Assembly: GCA_910585785.1 (NCBI GenBank)
Contig: CAJUEV010000006.1
Coordinates: 1-64,000 of the forward strand
Source of the DNA: an uncultured Christensenella sp.
GTDB lineage: Bacteria > Bacillota > Clostridia > Christensenellales > Borkfalkiaceae
Reading direction: 5' to 3'
DNA: 64,000 bases
In this document: piece by piece, positions 50,335 through 59,334 of the stretch
Layout of the letters: each line of letters starts with the position of its first letter
Numbering within the stretch: the first letter of the stretch is position 1
Position numbers and translations under genes: made by a program
Notes under the pieces: model-generated
The model's input: the letters and a program-made list of their open reading frames with translations, nothing else
What the model was told of the DNA's origin: nothing
The model's database searches: none

Positions 50335-52272
50335 TTATTTTATAAATTTAAAATAACCCGACTTGTCCGATTTGATTTTTTTATAGCCTTTTATATTAAA
50401 TTTGCCCGTTTTTTCTTTGATATAAATGTTTTTCGGGTGACAGACTTCAAAAAATCTTTTTGACTGCTCGCTTATTGCTTTGCGCCGAAATAATAACGTA
50501 AAGAACGCTACGGGGTGCAGCAAAGGAAGCGTTATATAGACAAAAAATAATTTTGCGTAAAACGTTGACTTGCGCTTATACGCTATCATTTCAGGCAAAC
50601 GGTTTCTTTTATGCTTGAACAGCCACTTATTGTACTTGCTGTCCGAAATAACGGTATGCAGCCTTTCGCAGCCGAAAAACGCGCTTCCGTCCACGCAAAT
50701 TACCGTTGAAGGCAGTATAACTTCTTCCAGCGCGGTATTTTTAAAACTGTCGCAACCAATAGTTTCAAGCCCTTCCGGCAAAGTAATACAAGTTAGACGG
50801 GTGCAGTCCTCAAAAGTTTGCGACAAATACTTTAAATTTTCGGGCAGTTTAACTTTTTTAAGGGAAACGCACCCAGCAAACGTGCCTGAAAGATTTTCAA
50901 CATAATCAGGCAAAACGGCTTCAATCAATTTTGTACAATCGCAGTATTCGTCGGGCAGCGCCTTTGACATTTTCCACTCCCTGTCGTATTCAATGCGGAC
51001 AATCCCGTTTACGTCAGGTATGTTGGGCGTAAATTTGTCTATAAAGCAATTTTCTTGATTTTTCGCTAAGCTATAACCGCAAATATTTTTTGCAGGCAAA
51101 TCTATATCCGTCCACCGGTTTGAGTCGGATAAAAATATTTTAAACCGTCCGTCCTCGGTTTTGCAAATGTTAGACGAAACTTTAAGTTCATCCAACGCGT
51201 TTGCACCGCAGTCTTCACCGTCGCCGTTTAAACAACCGTCCTCCGCTTCAACTTCGCCTGAAAAGTTATCTTCCAAATCAAAAAAGCCCTGTCTGTCAAG
51301 ATAGTCGTTTAAATTGCAAAACTTTAAACCTTCGTTAAGCAGAATGCGTTTTAAAGACGCGCAGCCGCAAAACTCGTATTTATATAAAAATTTGACTTTA
51401 AGCGGAAAAACAATTTCTTGCAGGCTTTTACACCGATAAAACGTTCCGCTAGTTTCGTTAATTTGCGACTTGGCTTCAAAAATATCTTCCTCGTCCACGG
51501 TTTCGTTTTCCATCTCGCCGTCAAAAGCGGATTCGTCGCCCAAAAACCCGATATATTCTATCGTTTCGGGAAAAACTATCTTTTTTAAATTTTCACAGTT
51601 TGCAAACGCGCCGCGGCGTACCGCTTTAACGCAATATTCTTTGCCGCCCAAAAGCACGGACGGCGGAATAATCAAATTATCTTCCTGCAAGTCGTACACG
51701 TAATCAACCGCGGCAAAATCGCCGCACAGTGAATAGTGCATAGGCGCCGAACGGTATGCGCGGGTTAATTCTTCTATCTTTTGCGACAGCGTAAAACTGC
51801 CCGGAATATACGTAACCGCGTTTTTGAAAAGAGTTTTCAATAAAAACGCGCGCCTTTGGTCCGTTACGTATTTTTCTGCAATTTTCTCTCCCGATAAAAT
51901 TTGTCCGTTTACAGGCAAATTAACCGAAAGATAACTGCACCCCGTCCGCATTAATATTTCCAGCAGTCTGAAAAACACGGGGTCTTTTATCGCCTGTTCG
52001 CTTAAATATATTACGGCGCAGCGACAATGCGCGCTTTTTACTTTGGCCAAATAGTCGTTAATAAACGATTTGCCGCGGTCGTAATAGCGGTTATAGTACA
52101 CCCGCAAACCGTTTTCAATAAAGCTTAAAATTTCAGGCAAAACCGCTTTATAGTCGTCTTGCGCGTAATAAATATAGTAGTAGCCGGAGTCGTCGTAAGG
52201 GTCGGGTAAAACTTTTAAAGAGCGCAATTCGTCAAGCGAACGCGAATTTTCAATCAATTCGAACACGTTCAT
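50335..52272 (-). CDS. Degenerate TIR-domain protein with BspA-type LRRs
   Basis: A 645-residue paralogue of the 52269 protein. An N-terminal TIR-like domain (residues about 1-125; YYYIYYAQDDYKAVLPEI, VYYNRYYDRGKSF) aligns without gaps to its partner, but the position of the catalytic Glu is Leu103, and SYSHKD is replaced by YYAQDD. A beta-helical LRR series follows (ENLKKIVFPETIEYIG; RLTCITLPEGLETIG), then a C-terminal hydrophobic segment near 590-605. Its ATG overlaps the partner's stop (ATGA), so the two are made together. It may be a non-catalytic sensor or scaffold. Confidence 0.82.
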   Translation of the reverse strand: MNVFELIENSRSLDELRSLKVLPDPYDDSGYYYIYYAQDDYKAVLPEILSFIENGLRVYYNRYYDRGKSFINDYLAKVKSAHCRCAVIYLSEQAIKDPVFFRLLEILMRTGCSYLSVNLPVNGQILSGEKIAEKYVTDQRRAFLLKTLFKNAVTYIPGSFTLSQKIEELTRAYRSAPMHYSLCGDFAAVDYVYDLQEDNLIIPPSVLLGGKEYCVKAVRRGAFANCENLKKIVFPETIEYIGFLGDESAFDGEMENETVDEEDIFEAKSQINETSGTFYRCKSLQEIVFPLKVKFLYKYEFCGCASLKRILLNEGLKFCNLNDYLDRQGFFDLEDNFSGEVEAEDGCLNGDGEDCGANALDELKVSSNICKTEDGRFKIFLSDSNRWTDIDLPAKNICGYSLAKNQENCFIDKFTPNIPDVNGIVRIEYDREWKMSKALPDEYCDCTKLIEAVLPDYVENLSGTFAGCVSLKKVKLPENLKYLSQTFEDCTRLTCITLPEGLETIGCDSFKNTALEEVILPSTVICVDGSAFFGCERLHTVISDSKYNKWLFKHKRNRLPEMIAYKRKSTFYAKLFFVYITLPLLHPVAFFTLLFRRKAISEQSKRFFEVCHPKNIYIKEKTGKFNIKGYKKIKSDKSGYFKFIK

Positions 52273-53624
52273 TTTTGTTCCCTCACAAACAGCGTATAAC
52301 CCTTTTTATCGGAAACGGCTTGTTTGAAACCGCCCTTAAAAATTTTAAATTTCGGAACTTTTTTAAGATATATTTTTTCGGCAAAACAAAATATATCGTC
52401 CAAATTTATCGCTACTTCCCTGTGTTTATAAGTTTCTTGACAAAACTCAGTTTGTCTGTAAATTCTTTTACTTTTTGCGTTTATAACCACTTCTTTTAAA
52501 TTTTCGCAGCCTTTAAAGGCCGAAACGTCAATTTTGCGGACTTTTGCGGGAATGGCAATTGTCTTTAACGCTTTGCAATTTTCAAAAATTTTCTTTTCTA
52601 TCACTCTTGTATTGGGCGACAGGGTCACGTTTTCAAGATTAACGCAGCCGGAAAAACATTTGCCCGTCAATACGTATCCTTTGGAATTGAAAGATTTTAT
52701 TCCCTGCGAGTTTATGAAAGCGCCGGAAATAATTATTATGCCTTTAAATTTGTTTATTACGGAAAGATTGGGGCAATCCACAAAAACGTTCACAAGCGAA
52801 CCCACCCTCAAAAACCCTGCTATTTTCGGCGTGCCTAAATTTACGGTATGTAAAGATTTGCAGCGCGTAAACGCGCCCGCCGTCAGCATTGCCCACCCGT
52901 CTGGTACGGTTACTTCTTCAAGCATACTGTTGTTTGAAAACGCGTTTTGCATAATACCGCCCACGCGGTACTTCCTTTTATTGCGCGTCACAAATCTGGG
53001 CAGCTCGACTTTGCGCATATCGTTGCAGTTTACTTTTTTTACAAGCGCAATTCTTCCGGTTTTAAAAATTTTAAATACCCTGCCGCCCTCGTAAAAATAA
53101 TATTCAAACAATTCCGGCTTTTCAAGCGCGGTTATTATCGTTTTTTTGTCTTCTATCGCAAAGTCAAAATTTATCGCTTCAATTTTGCGGCTTTGCAAAA
53201 CGACTTTTCTTCCGCACGCGTCTAATATCTTCTCATAAAAACCGTCAAACTCTGTATCCTTCAAAACAAAAACGCAGGACTTGCCGTTTTTTAAAGCGCA
53301 ATCCACCTCTTGCAGGCAGGAATCGGAACTAAGAAAATTTTCAGTTACATAAAAAATAATCCCTTTGCAATAATACGAAGCGATTTTTTTATGAACTTCC
53401 GCAGTCCAGCTTTTGCCGGATTCTAAAAACCTGTCGTACCATATATGCAGTCCCGAATCCGCGTATTTTACAATTTCGGGCAAAACCGCTTTATAATCTT
53501 TATGCGAATAACTTACAAAATAAAATCCGTCGTCCTGGTCGGGCTCGGGCAAAACCTGCATATTCCGTACTTCCGCAAAAGAAGCGGAATTTTGTATAAA
53601 AGATATTATTTCTTGTATGTTCAT
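52269..53624 (-). CDS. TIR-domain protein with BspA-type leucine-rich repeats
   Basis: A 451-residue protein. TIR domain at residues about 32-125: FYFVSYSHKDYKAVLPEI, WYDRFLESGKSW and the NADase-type Ser-x-x-Cys-x-x-Glu region (SSDSCLQEV, Cys103, Glu106). From about 200 onward are BspA-type LRRs (MLEEVTVPDGW; CVNLENVTLSPNTRVIEKKIF). There is no signal peptide, so it is cytosolic. TIR domains with this Glu hydrolyse or cyclise NAD in bacterial immunity. It is first in the operon, behind a consensus promoter and a 127-nt leader. Its upstream neighbour is only a pseudogene, so the operon starts here. Confidence 0.88.
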   Translation of the reverse strand: MNIQEIISFIQNSASFAEVRNMQVLPEPDQDDGFYFVSYSHKDYKAVLPEIVKYADSGLHIWYDRFLESGKSWTAEVHKKIASYYCKGIIFYVTENFLSSDSCLQEVDCALKNGKSCVFVLKDTEFDGFYEKILDACGRKVVLQSRKIEAINFDFAIEDKKTIITALEKPELFEYYFYEGGRVFKIFKTGRIALVKKVNCNDMRKVELPRFVTRNKRKYRVGGIMQNAFSNNSMLEEVTVPDGWAMLTAGAFTRCKSLHTVNLGTPKIAGFLRVGSLVNVFVDCPNLSVINKFKGIIIISGAFINSQGIKSFNSKGYVLTGKCFSGCVNLENVTLSPNTRVIEKKIFENCKALKTIAIPAKVRKIDVSAFKGCENLKEVVINAKSKRIYRQTEFCQETYKHREVAINLDDIFCFAEKIYLKKVPKFKIFKGGFKQAVSDKKGYTLFVREQK

Positions 53625-53977
53625 ACCGCTAAACCACTTCGCGCGTTCACAAAATTTTTACGGAAACAAAACCGTTTTTTAAAACGTTATTTTTTTAAAA
53701 GTTTTTTCCGCGGCAAACGTTTTTAACGCAGCAGGTAAAAATTTTATAAGTTTTAAATATTATACAACAGTTTACCGGCAATTGCAATACCGCGCAAAAA
53801 TTATAAATTTTGCAAGCCCAACATCTTTAATAAAATGAATTTAATAAAATGAAAAAAGGGCAGAGGCGTGTTTCATAAAGGTAAAAAGCAAATAGGGATA
53901 ACCCATTCCTTCCTTGCTTTTTTATCGCATTTTCGCTATAATGTTTTATGCCAAACAGTAATTTAAGGTAAATGAAT
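53625..53977 (-). other. Intergenic region upstream of the TIR operon
   Basis: A 353-bp region. It holds the TIR operon promoter (53759-53787) with a long leader and, on the other side, an AT-rich stretch before the beta-lactamase pseudogene. No gene or terminator with confidence. Confidence 0.5.
53759..53787 (-). promoter_or_regulatory. Promoter of the TIR-LRR/RyR operon
   Basis: Minus strand: TTGCAA (53782-53787), 17-bp spacer, TATAAT (53759-53764). The predicted start near 53751 leaves an approximately 127-nt leader before ATG 53624, where the ribosome binding site is weak. Confidence 0.6.
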
Positions 53978-54792
53978 ATGAAGACAAAAAAATCTATGTG
54001 TTTTGGTTTGTTTTGTTGTTTTGGGCGGAATTTGCTTTTTAAACACAAATATTAATCAATCCCATACATTTGCGCTTGCCGGACAAACCGAAAACAATAT
54101 ATATAATGAAATAGATTTATATCTTGCAGACGCTTTTGCAAAGGCTCGTTTTCCGGCAATGTCTGTTACCATTGTAAACAGACAAAATGTTTTACGAAAA
54201 CGTAGCGGTGCAGGCAAACATACCTTACAAATACGGAATGGGTTGGACGCTTACAAACGAGCCGCTTAAACAGCCCGCGCTACGCCATAGCGGACTTGCG
54301 GAAACGGGAATGTCAATATTTTACATTTTGCCCGAAAGCGAAATAGGAATTGCCATAGCCGTAAATACAAACGATTATTTTGTAGGTAAAGATTTGATGG
54401 ACAGAATCGATTGGGGCGTTATTCTTATGCTGACGGGCGATAAACCGAATCAAATTTCCGCTAACCAATACGTTACAAGACATTTGCTTTACGACCTTGC
54501 CTATTTTGTTGTTTTTGCAATTTCGATACTGCCCTCGTTTTTGATTAAGTTGTTCAAAAAACGACTTGCAACCGGAAAATTGTGGATTAAAATATCCGTA
54601 TTGATTTTATTGCACTTAATTTTGCCGATATTTATTTTGCTGCTACCGCAAATATTTTTTGCGACTCCGTTTTAGGTGGTTTTGGCGTTTGTTCCGGATA
54701 TGTTTACAACAATTGTTGTTTCTTCCTGTCTGTTGTTTATCGCCGGTATAGCAAAAGCAATTCTTTTAATCTTAAAAAGCAAGTCCGCTTAA
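53978..54792 (+). pseudogene. Serine beta-lactamase-family (penicillin-binding-like) gene, frameshifted and internally deleted
   Basis: Begins MKTKKSMC, then shifts frame within an A7 run (53985-53992) to a signal-like segment and mature start (QTENNIYNEIDLYLADAFAK...FPAMSVTIVNRQN). It then jumps by deletion to the domain's C-terminal part (NIPYKYGMGWTLTNEPLKQPAL; HSGLAETGMSIFYILPESEIGI) in another frame. The catalytic SxxK-containing middle is gone. A hydrophobic C-terminal part is interrupted by an in-frame TAG near 54673 and continues to 54792. Three independent lesions make this a genuine remnant. The full-length relatives are class C-like serine hydrolases with C-terminal membrane helices. 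Confidence 0.85.
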
Positions 54793-54833
54793 AAAATTAA
54801 GATAAATTTATATTCATAAAAATTAAAAAAATA

Positions 54834-54869
54834 TAGCGCACTAAACTTCGCAAATGAAGTAGTGCGCTA
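54834..54869 (-). terminator. Terminator of the rhamnose operon
   Basis: Stem TAGCGCACTA (54834-54843) with TAGTGCGCTA (54860-54869), followed on the minus strand by TATTTTTTTAATTTTT. Confidence 0.8.
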
Positions 54870-54957
54870 TTTACTTGCCCGCAAAATATCTTTATGACAA
54901 CCGCCCGTCAGGGTTCCGTACTTTTGGAAGATTATTAAATATTCGGTTAATCCTCCT

Positions 54958-55872
54958 TTATTTTAAGTTAAGAAAGTCAATGCGGTAATTACAATTAAAA
55001 AGTTCTGCAAGTTCTTTCATCTGCTCGTCCTTAATGGTGTTAATTCTCGGCAGGTGCGCGGTAAGCATATAAATCTGCGCCGCTTTTTCAACCGTTTCTA
55101 TAAGCCCGAATGTTTCGTCCATTGTCTTACCCGCGCCGTATATGCCGTGCATCGCCCAGATTACAAGCCGAAACTCCTCCATCTTCTTCGCCGTTGCCAC
55201 GCCTATGCTGTTGGTACCGCAAAGCATCCAGGGAAGTATCCCAACGCCGTCTGGGAACACCGCTATGCACTCCGTGCACATCTCCCAAAGCGTATGCGTA
55301 AACTTCTTTTCGTCAAGTTCGTGCACGTAGTTCATCGCAAGCGTGTGCGTCGGGTGCGAGTGCATTACCACTCTGTTTTCGGGGTCTGCATTTAATCTTG
55401 CCATATGGCACATAAGGTGCGCGGGGAGTTCGCTGGTCGTCCGTCCGCCGCCCTTATAACCCCACAACAGTTCCACACTGTTTTTGGCTATGCGGACTAT
55501 CCCCAAATTCGTTTCCGGGTCGTCCTCTATGTTCTTGAAGTACTTGCCCGTCCCCGTTACTATAAATATTTTGCCTATAAGCGGCGTTACGTCAAACTCC
55601 GCCGCGTTTACGCCCGCAAGCGGGATTTTCCGCAGCACGTTATTCAGGTCAAGGTATTCCGCAACTTCCTTTTCGTCCAACAGATAACTTATGTTTCCGC
55701 CGTTGCGCTCGTCCCAGCCCATACGGTACATATTTGACGCGGTCTTGCACATTTCCTTAACGAACGGCGCGCTCTTTATGTCCTTCAACACTCGGGATAA
55801 ATCTTTTGCCGCTTTATTTATTCCTTCTTCCGTTTCCCTGAATACGCCCTTCAATTCGTCCATAAATCCCAT
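54958..55872 (-). CDS. rhaD: Rhamnulose-1-phosphate aldolase
   Basis: Class II zinc aldolase splitting L-rhamnulose 1-phosphate into dihydroxyacetone phosphate and lactaldehyde; 304 residues. Seen: MGWDERNGGNISYLL, KIFIVTGTGKYFKN, metal-ligand region VVMHSHPTHTLAM (His-x-His) and the later IWAMHGIYGAGKT. It is last of three rhamnose genes, 196 bp after rhaA, with hairpins between. Length is slightly above the E. coli form (274), with a longer N-terminal helix. Confidence 0.92.
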   Translation of the reverse strand: MGFMDELKGVFRETEEGINKAAKDLSRVLKDIKSAPFVKEMCKTASNMYRMGWDERNGGNISYLLDEKEVAEYLDLNNVLRKIPLAGVNAAEFDVTPLIGKIFIVTGTGKYFKNIEDDPETNLGIVRIAKNSVELLWGYKGGGRTTSELPAHLMCHMARLNADPENRVVMHSHPTHTLAMNYVHELDEKKFTHTLWEMCTECIAVFPDGVGILPWMLCGTNSIGVATAKKMEEFRLVIWAMHGIYGAGKTMDETFGLIETVEKAAQIYMLTAHLPRINTIKDEQMKELAELFNCNYRIDFLNLK

Positions 55873-55885
55873 AAAAACTATCCTC

Positions 55886-55948
55886 TCGAAAAAACAGTCG
55901 TCTATTCTGCGTCGTCTGTTTTTTCGAATTTGAGGGGTTCTGCCCCTC
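55886..55948 (-). other. Hairpins in the rhaA-rhaD interval
   Basis: A TCGAAAAAACAG stem (55886-55897) pairs with CTGTTTTTTCGA (55916-55927), and a second stem GAGGGG...CCCCTC lies at 55932-55948. Probable intercistronic stabilisers or attenuators; no run of T fits a plain terminator. Confidence 0.5.
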
Positions 55949-56068
55949 TTTGTGTGATTTGCGACGCAAACAATTAATTAATCACACAAATTCACCCCGG
56001 TCAGCCGCAAGTATGCGCAAATCGGGTGCGCAACCGAAAAACGCGGTTTTCGGCTGCGCCGTATTCTT

Positions 56069-57304
56069 TTAATTTCTCTCCTTCAATACCTTGCTTTCGT
56101 ATTCTCTGATTTCCGTCAGATAATCTTCTTTAAGGTTTTCACGTCTTAAATACTCCTTCCACACCGCGCCGAACGGCAACGTCTTATACTCCTCCTGCTT
56201 TACCATAAGCGCCGTAAAGTCCGCTTTATCCTGCAACAAACGCAGTTCGCCGTGGTTTGTCAGCAACGCGTACAACAGCGCCTTTTGCATCGCCCGCTGC
56301 CCCGTCACCCAAGCCGAAAGCCTGTTTATGCTCGCGTCGAAATAGTCCAAACCTATAAGCACTTTATCTGACGCGTCGTTCCTTACTATTTCCTTCGCTA
56401 TCTCTTTGAGTTCGTCCTCAAACAACACGACGTGGTCGCTATCCCACCTTACTCCTCTTGTTACGTGCAACGCCAATTTATCGTAGAAGGCGAGCAGCGC
56501 GGGTATCTTGTCGCTGACGTATTCAAGCGGGTGATAGTGTCCGTTATCCAACAGGCAGCAAATATTATTCTTTGCCGCGTAGTTCTGGTAAAACTCGTTA
56601 CTGCCTACCGTATAACTTTCCACGCCGATGCCGAACACCTTGCTTTCCACCGCCACAATCACTTTGTTTCTGTCGTAACCGCACGCAAGTATTTTATCCA
56701 GACTGTCCTTTAATCTCAGTCTGGGCGTCAATCTGTCCGCGGGCACGTCCTTTAACCCGTCCGGTATCCAGATATTTACAAGGCTAGGCGACTTAAACTC
56801 GTCCGCGAAGTATTCCGCTATGCGCAAGCACGCTTTACAATGCTCTATCCAGAACTTTCTTATTCTCTCGTCCGGACTTGAAAGCGTAAGTCCGTCCTTT
56901 ACGTTTTTATGGGAAAACATTGTAGGGTTGAAGTCTATGCCCTGCAACCCTATTTCCTTTGCAAACTTCACCCACGGTGCAAAGTGTTGCGGTTCGTATT
57001 TATCCCTGTCCGCCGCCGCGCCGACCGCGTAGCTTGCGTGCAGGTTCAACCGCTTTTTGCCCGGCATCATTGAAAACGCCTTTGTTATATCCGCTTTCAA
57101 TTCCTCAAAATTCCTTGCCCTGCCTGTGTAGTTGCCCGTTGTCTGTATTCCGCCGCTCGCCGCGCCCCCGCCGTCCAAACCGACTACGTCGTCCCCCTGC
57201 CAGCAATGGATTGACACAGGTATTTCTTTCAGGCTTGCCAGCGCCGCTTCGGTTTCTATGCCTTTGCTACCATACTCCGCCTTCGCAAGTTCGTAAGCCG
57301 TCAT
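56069..57304 (-). CDS. rhaA: L-rhamnose isomerase
   Basis: Metal-dependent isomerase of L-rhamnose to L-rhamnulose; 411 residues. Seen: SIHCWQGDDVVGLDG, KRLNLHASYAVG, FNPTMFSHKNVKDGLTLSSPDE, NIWIPDGLKDVPADR and LDNGHYHPLEYVSDK, with the catalytic His/Asp/Glu ligands typical of RhaA. Its stop-start overlap with rhaB (57301-57304) couples translation. The window has no matching rhamnose transporter or RhaR-type regulator. Confidence 0.95.
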   Translation of the reverse strand: MTAYELAKAEYGSKGIETEAALASLKEIPVSIHCWQGDDVVGLDGGGAASGGIQTTGNYTGRARNFEELKADITKAFSMMPGKKRLNLHASYAVGAAADRDKYEPQHFAPWVKFAKEIGLQGIDFNPTMFSHKNVKDGLTLSSPDERIRKFWIEHCKACLRIAEYFADEFKSPSLVNIWIPDGLKDVPADRLTPRLRLKDSLDKILACGYDRNKVIVAVESKVFGIGVESYTVGSNEFYQNYAAKNNICCLLDNGHYHPLEYVSDKIPALLAFYDKLALHVTRGVRWDSDHVVLFEDELKEIAKEIVRNDASDKVLIGLDYFDASINRLSAWVTGQRAMQKALLYALLTNHGELRLLQDKADFTALMVKQEEYKTLPFGAVWKEYLRRENLKEDYLTEIREYESKVLKERN

Positions 57305-58668
57305 ATCTCGTTTACCTCAAAACTTTTCTTTATAATTTTTCGCGCCGCCGCTAAATTTTCTATCTCGCCCGCGCCTATCATCTGCACTATTAAGTTGCCC
57401 GTCGCCGTCGCTTCAACAGGGCCCGTTATCACACGCTTACCTGTTGCCTGCGACGTAAGTTCGTTTAACAGCGCATCACGGCTGCCGCCGCCTATTATAT
57501 TCAGCGTTTCATATCGCTTACCCGTGTTGCGTTCAAGTTCCGCCAGCGCTTCCGCATAACTCTTGGCAAGGCTGTCGTAAATTACACGCATTATGCTTGC
57601 CGTACCGATATTCGCTGCCGCCGCTTTCTTTATCGCCGCCGTCATACTTTTAGGCGACAAAAACATCCTGTCGTTTACGTCCACCGTTATTTTGCTTTCC
57701 TTACAACGCGCCATTTCCGCAAGCGACGCAAACGTCAAATTGCCGCCTATCTCACGCTTTACGCTTTGTATCATCCACAAGCCCATTATGTTCTTCTGGT
57801 ACCGAAAACCGCCGTTTACGCTGCCCTCGTTGGAATAGTTCGCTTTCAGACTGCATTCGTCCGTATGCGCATACGCCTGCTCTATGCCCAACAGCGACCA
57901 CGTGCCCGAAGATATGTACGGACTTTCGCTATCCAGCGGCGCCGCAAGCACCGCGCTTGCAGTGTCGTGCGTGGCGGGAAGCATTACAGTTGCGGTATAT
58001 CCTATTTCGGCCGCTATCTCTTTTTTTATTTCGCCTTCCGTCGCGCCCGGCTGCGATATTTCTTTAAACAACTTATCGTCCAGTCCGAGGGCGGCGATTA
58101 CTTCCCTGTCCCAACTGCGCGTTTGTGCGTTTACCAAGCCCGTGCTTGTCGCGTTGGTGTACTCCTGACGCTTCACGCCCGTAAGTAAAAAGTTGAGATA
58201 GTCCGGCAGCATTAAATAACTTTCCGCTTTTGCCGCCTTGCCGCCTATCTTATCCGCATAAAGTTGGTATATTGTATTGAACGGCTGAAATTGTATTCCC
58301 GTCCGCGCATAAAGTTCGTTAAACGATACTATCTTATGCAATCTGTCCGTTATCTTTTCCGTGCGGTTGTCCCTATACGCATACACTTCGCTTATAAGAC
58401 GGTTTTCTTTATCCAACAGCGCATAGTCTACCGCCCAGGTGTCTATGCCGATATATGACGGAGTATAACCCTTTTCCTTCGCCGCTTTAAGTCCCGCAAT
58501 CACTTCCGCATACAGCCGCTCCACGTCCCACACAAGATGACCGCGCTTGCTTTGCGTGCCGTTACTAAACCGATACACTTCTTCCGTTTTCAGCAGTCCG
58601 TCTTCCAGCCATCCGACCATATGCCGTCCACTCGATGCCCCTATGTCTATTGCTATATAATACGTCAT
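57301..58668 (-). CDS. rhaB: Rhamnulokinase
   Basis: FGGY-family kinase that phosphorylates L-rhamnulose; 455 residues. Seen: IAIDIGASSGRHMVGWLEDG, GIDTWAVDYALLD, LMLPDYLNFLLTG, PATHDTASAVLAAPL and the ATP motif NIIGGGSRDALLNELTSQATG. The ribosome binding site is AGGA. It begins 6 bp after the MgtC-like gene and ends in a 4-bp overlap with rhaA. Confidence 0.95.
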   Translation of the reverse strand: MTYYIAIDIGASSGRHMVGWLEDGLLKTEEVYRFSNGTQSKRGHLVWDVERLYAEVIAGLKAAKEKGYTPSYIGIDTWAVDYALLDKENRLISEVYAYRDNRTEKITDRLHKIVSFNELYARTGIQFQPFNTIYQLYADKIGGKAAKAESYLMLPDYLNFLLTGVKRQEYTNATSTGLVNAQTRSWDREVIAALGLDDKLFKEISQPGATEGEIKKEIAAEIGYTATVMLPATHDTASAVLAAPLDSESPYISSGTWSLLGIEQAYAHTDECSLKANYSNEGSVNGGFRYQKNIMGLWMIQSVKREIGGNLTFASLAEMARCKESKITVDVNDRMFLSPKSMTAAIKKAAAANIGTASIMRVIYDSLAKSYAEALAELERNTGKRYETLNIIGGGSRDALLNELTSQATGKRVITGPVEATATGNLIVQMIGAGEIENLAAARKIIKKSFEVNEI

Positions 58669-58674
58669 TTTTGT

Positions 58675-59334
58675 TTATTCCTCGTCCGTGCGTTCAATCG
58701 AAATTATAAAGGGGTTTTCCGTCATAATTTCGTCAAGCTTCTGAGAGGAATACTCCTTATCAGTATTTAAAGTCGCCTTAAATACGCGGCTTTCGCCGTC
58801 GCGTACGATAGATAGACTTTTTAACCTGTCTACCGCAAACAACTCTTTTATTTTAACGCTTTCACCGTCGTCGTTTCGAAATACGATTTTAATCTGATAA
58901 AATAATTTGGTACTGAACAGACGGCATTTAATATGACAGATACACTGAACGGCGATTACTATAACCGTTGCGCCCGTTGCTACAATGTACATACCCGCGC
59001 CTGCCGCCATACCTACGCCTGCCGTCGCCCAAATCCCCGCGGCGGTTGTAAGCCCGTGCATTTTCTGTCCTCGGAACATAATAATTCCCGCGCCCAAAAA
59101 ACCTATTCCCGAAACTATTTGCGCGGCAATCCTTGCGCCGTCGGATTCCATTCCTGCAAAAGCATACTTACTTATAACCATCATAAGCGCAGAGCCCACA
59201 CAGACAATAGTATGGGTACGTACACCCGCCTCTTTATACCTGAGCTTGCGTTCAAATCCGATTGCAAAACCCAAAATCACGGCCACAAGTATATTGACAA
59301 GATAAAGTAATTCACTTAAAACTATTTTCCACAT
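58675..59334 (-). CDS. MgtC/SapB-family membrane protein
   Basis: A 219-residue protein with about four helices and a C-terminal cytosolic domain. Seen: LVNILVAVILGFAIGFERKLR and GVRTHTIVCVGSALMMVISKYAF, GFLGAGIIM, HGLTTAAGIWATAGVGMAAGAG, which are the family signature. Proteins of this family affect Mg2+ or phosphate homeostasis or ATP synthase; the function here is unknown. It lies between an SGNH hydrolase gene (13-bp overlap) and rhaB, presumably in one operon. Confidence 0.9.
   Translation of the reverse strand: MWKIVLSELLYLVNILVAVILGFAIGFERKLRYKEAGVRTHTIVCVGSALMMVISKYAFAGMESDGARIAAQIVSGIGFLGAGIIMFRGQKMHGLTTAAGIWATAGVGMAAGAGMYIVATGATVIVIAVQCICHIKCRLFSTKLFYQIKIVFRNDDGESVKIKELFAVDRLKSLSIVRDGESRVFKATLNTDKEYSSQKLDEIMTENPFIISIERTDEE

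Noticed and set aside
55886..55989. LacI-type operator (CGAAAA words) controlling rhaD
   Set aside because: The sequence is a long hairpin with an A6/T6 arm in an intercistronic position and lacks the TTTTCGAAAA palindrome and promoter seen in the maltodextrin sites.
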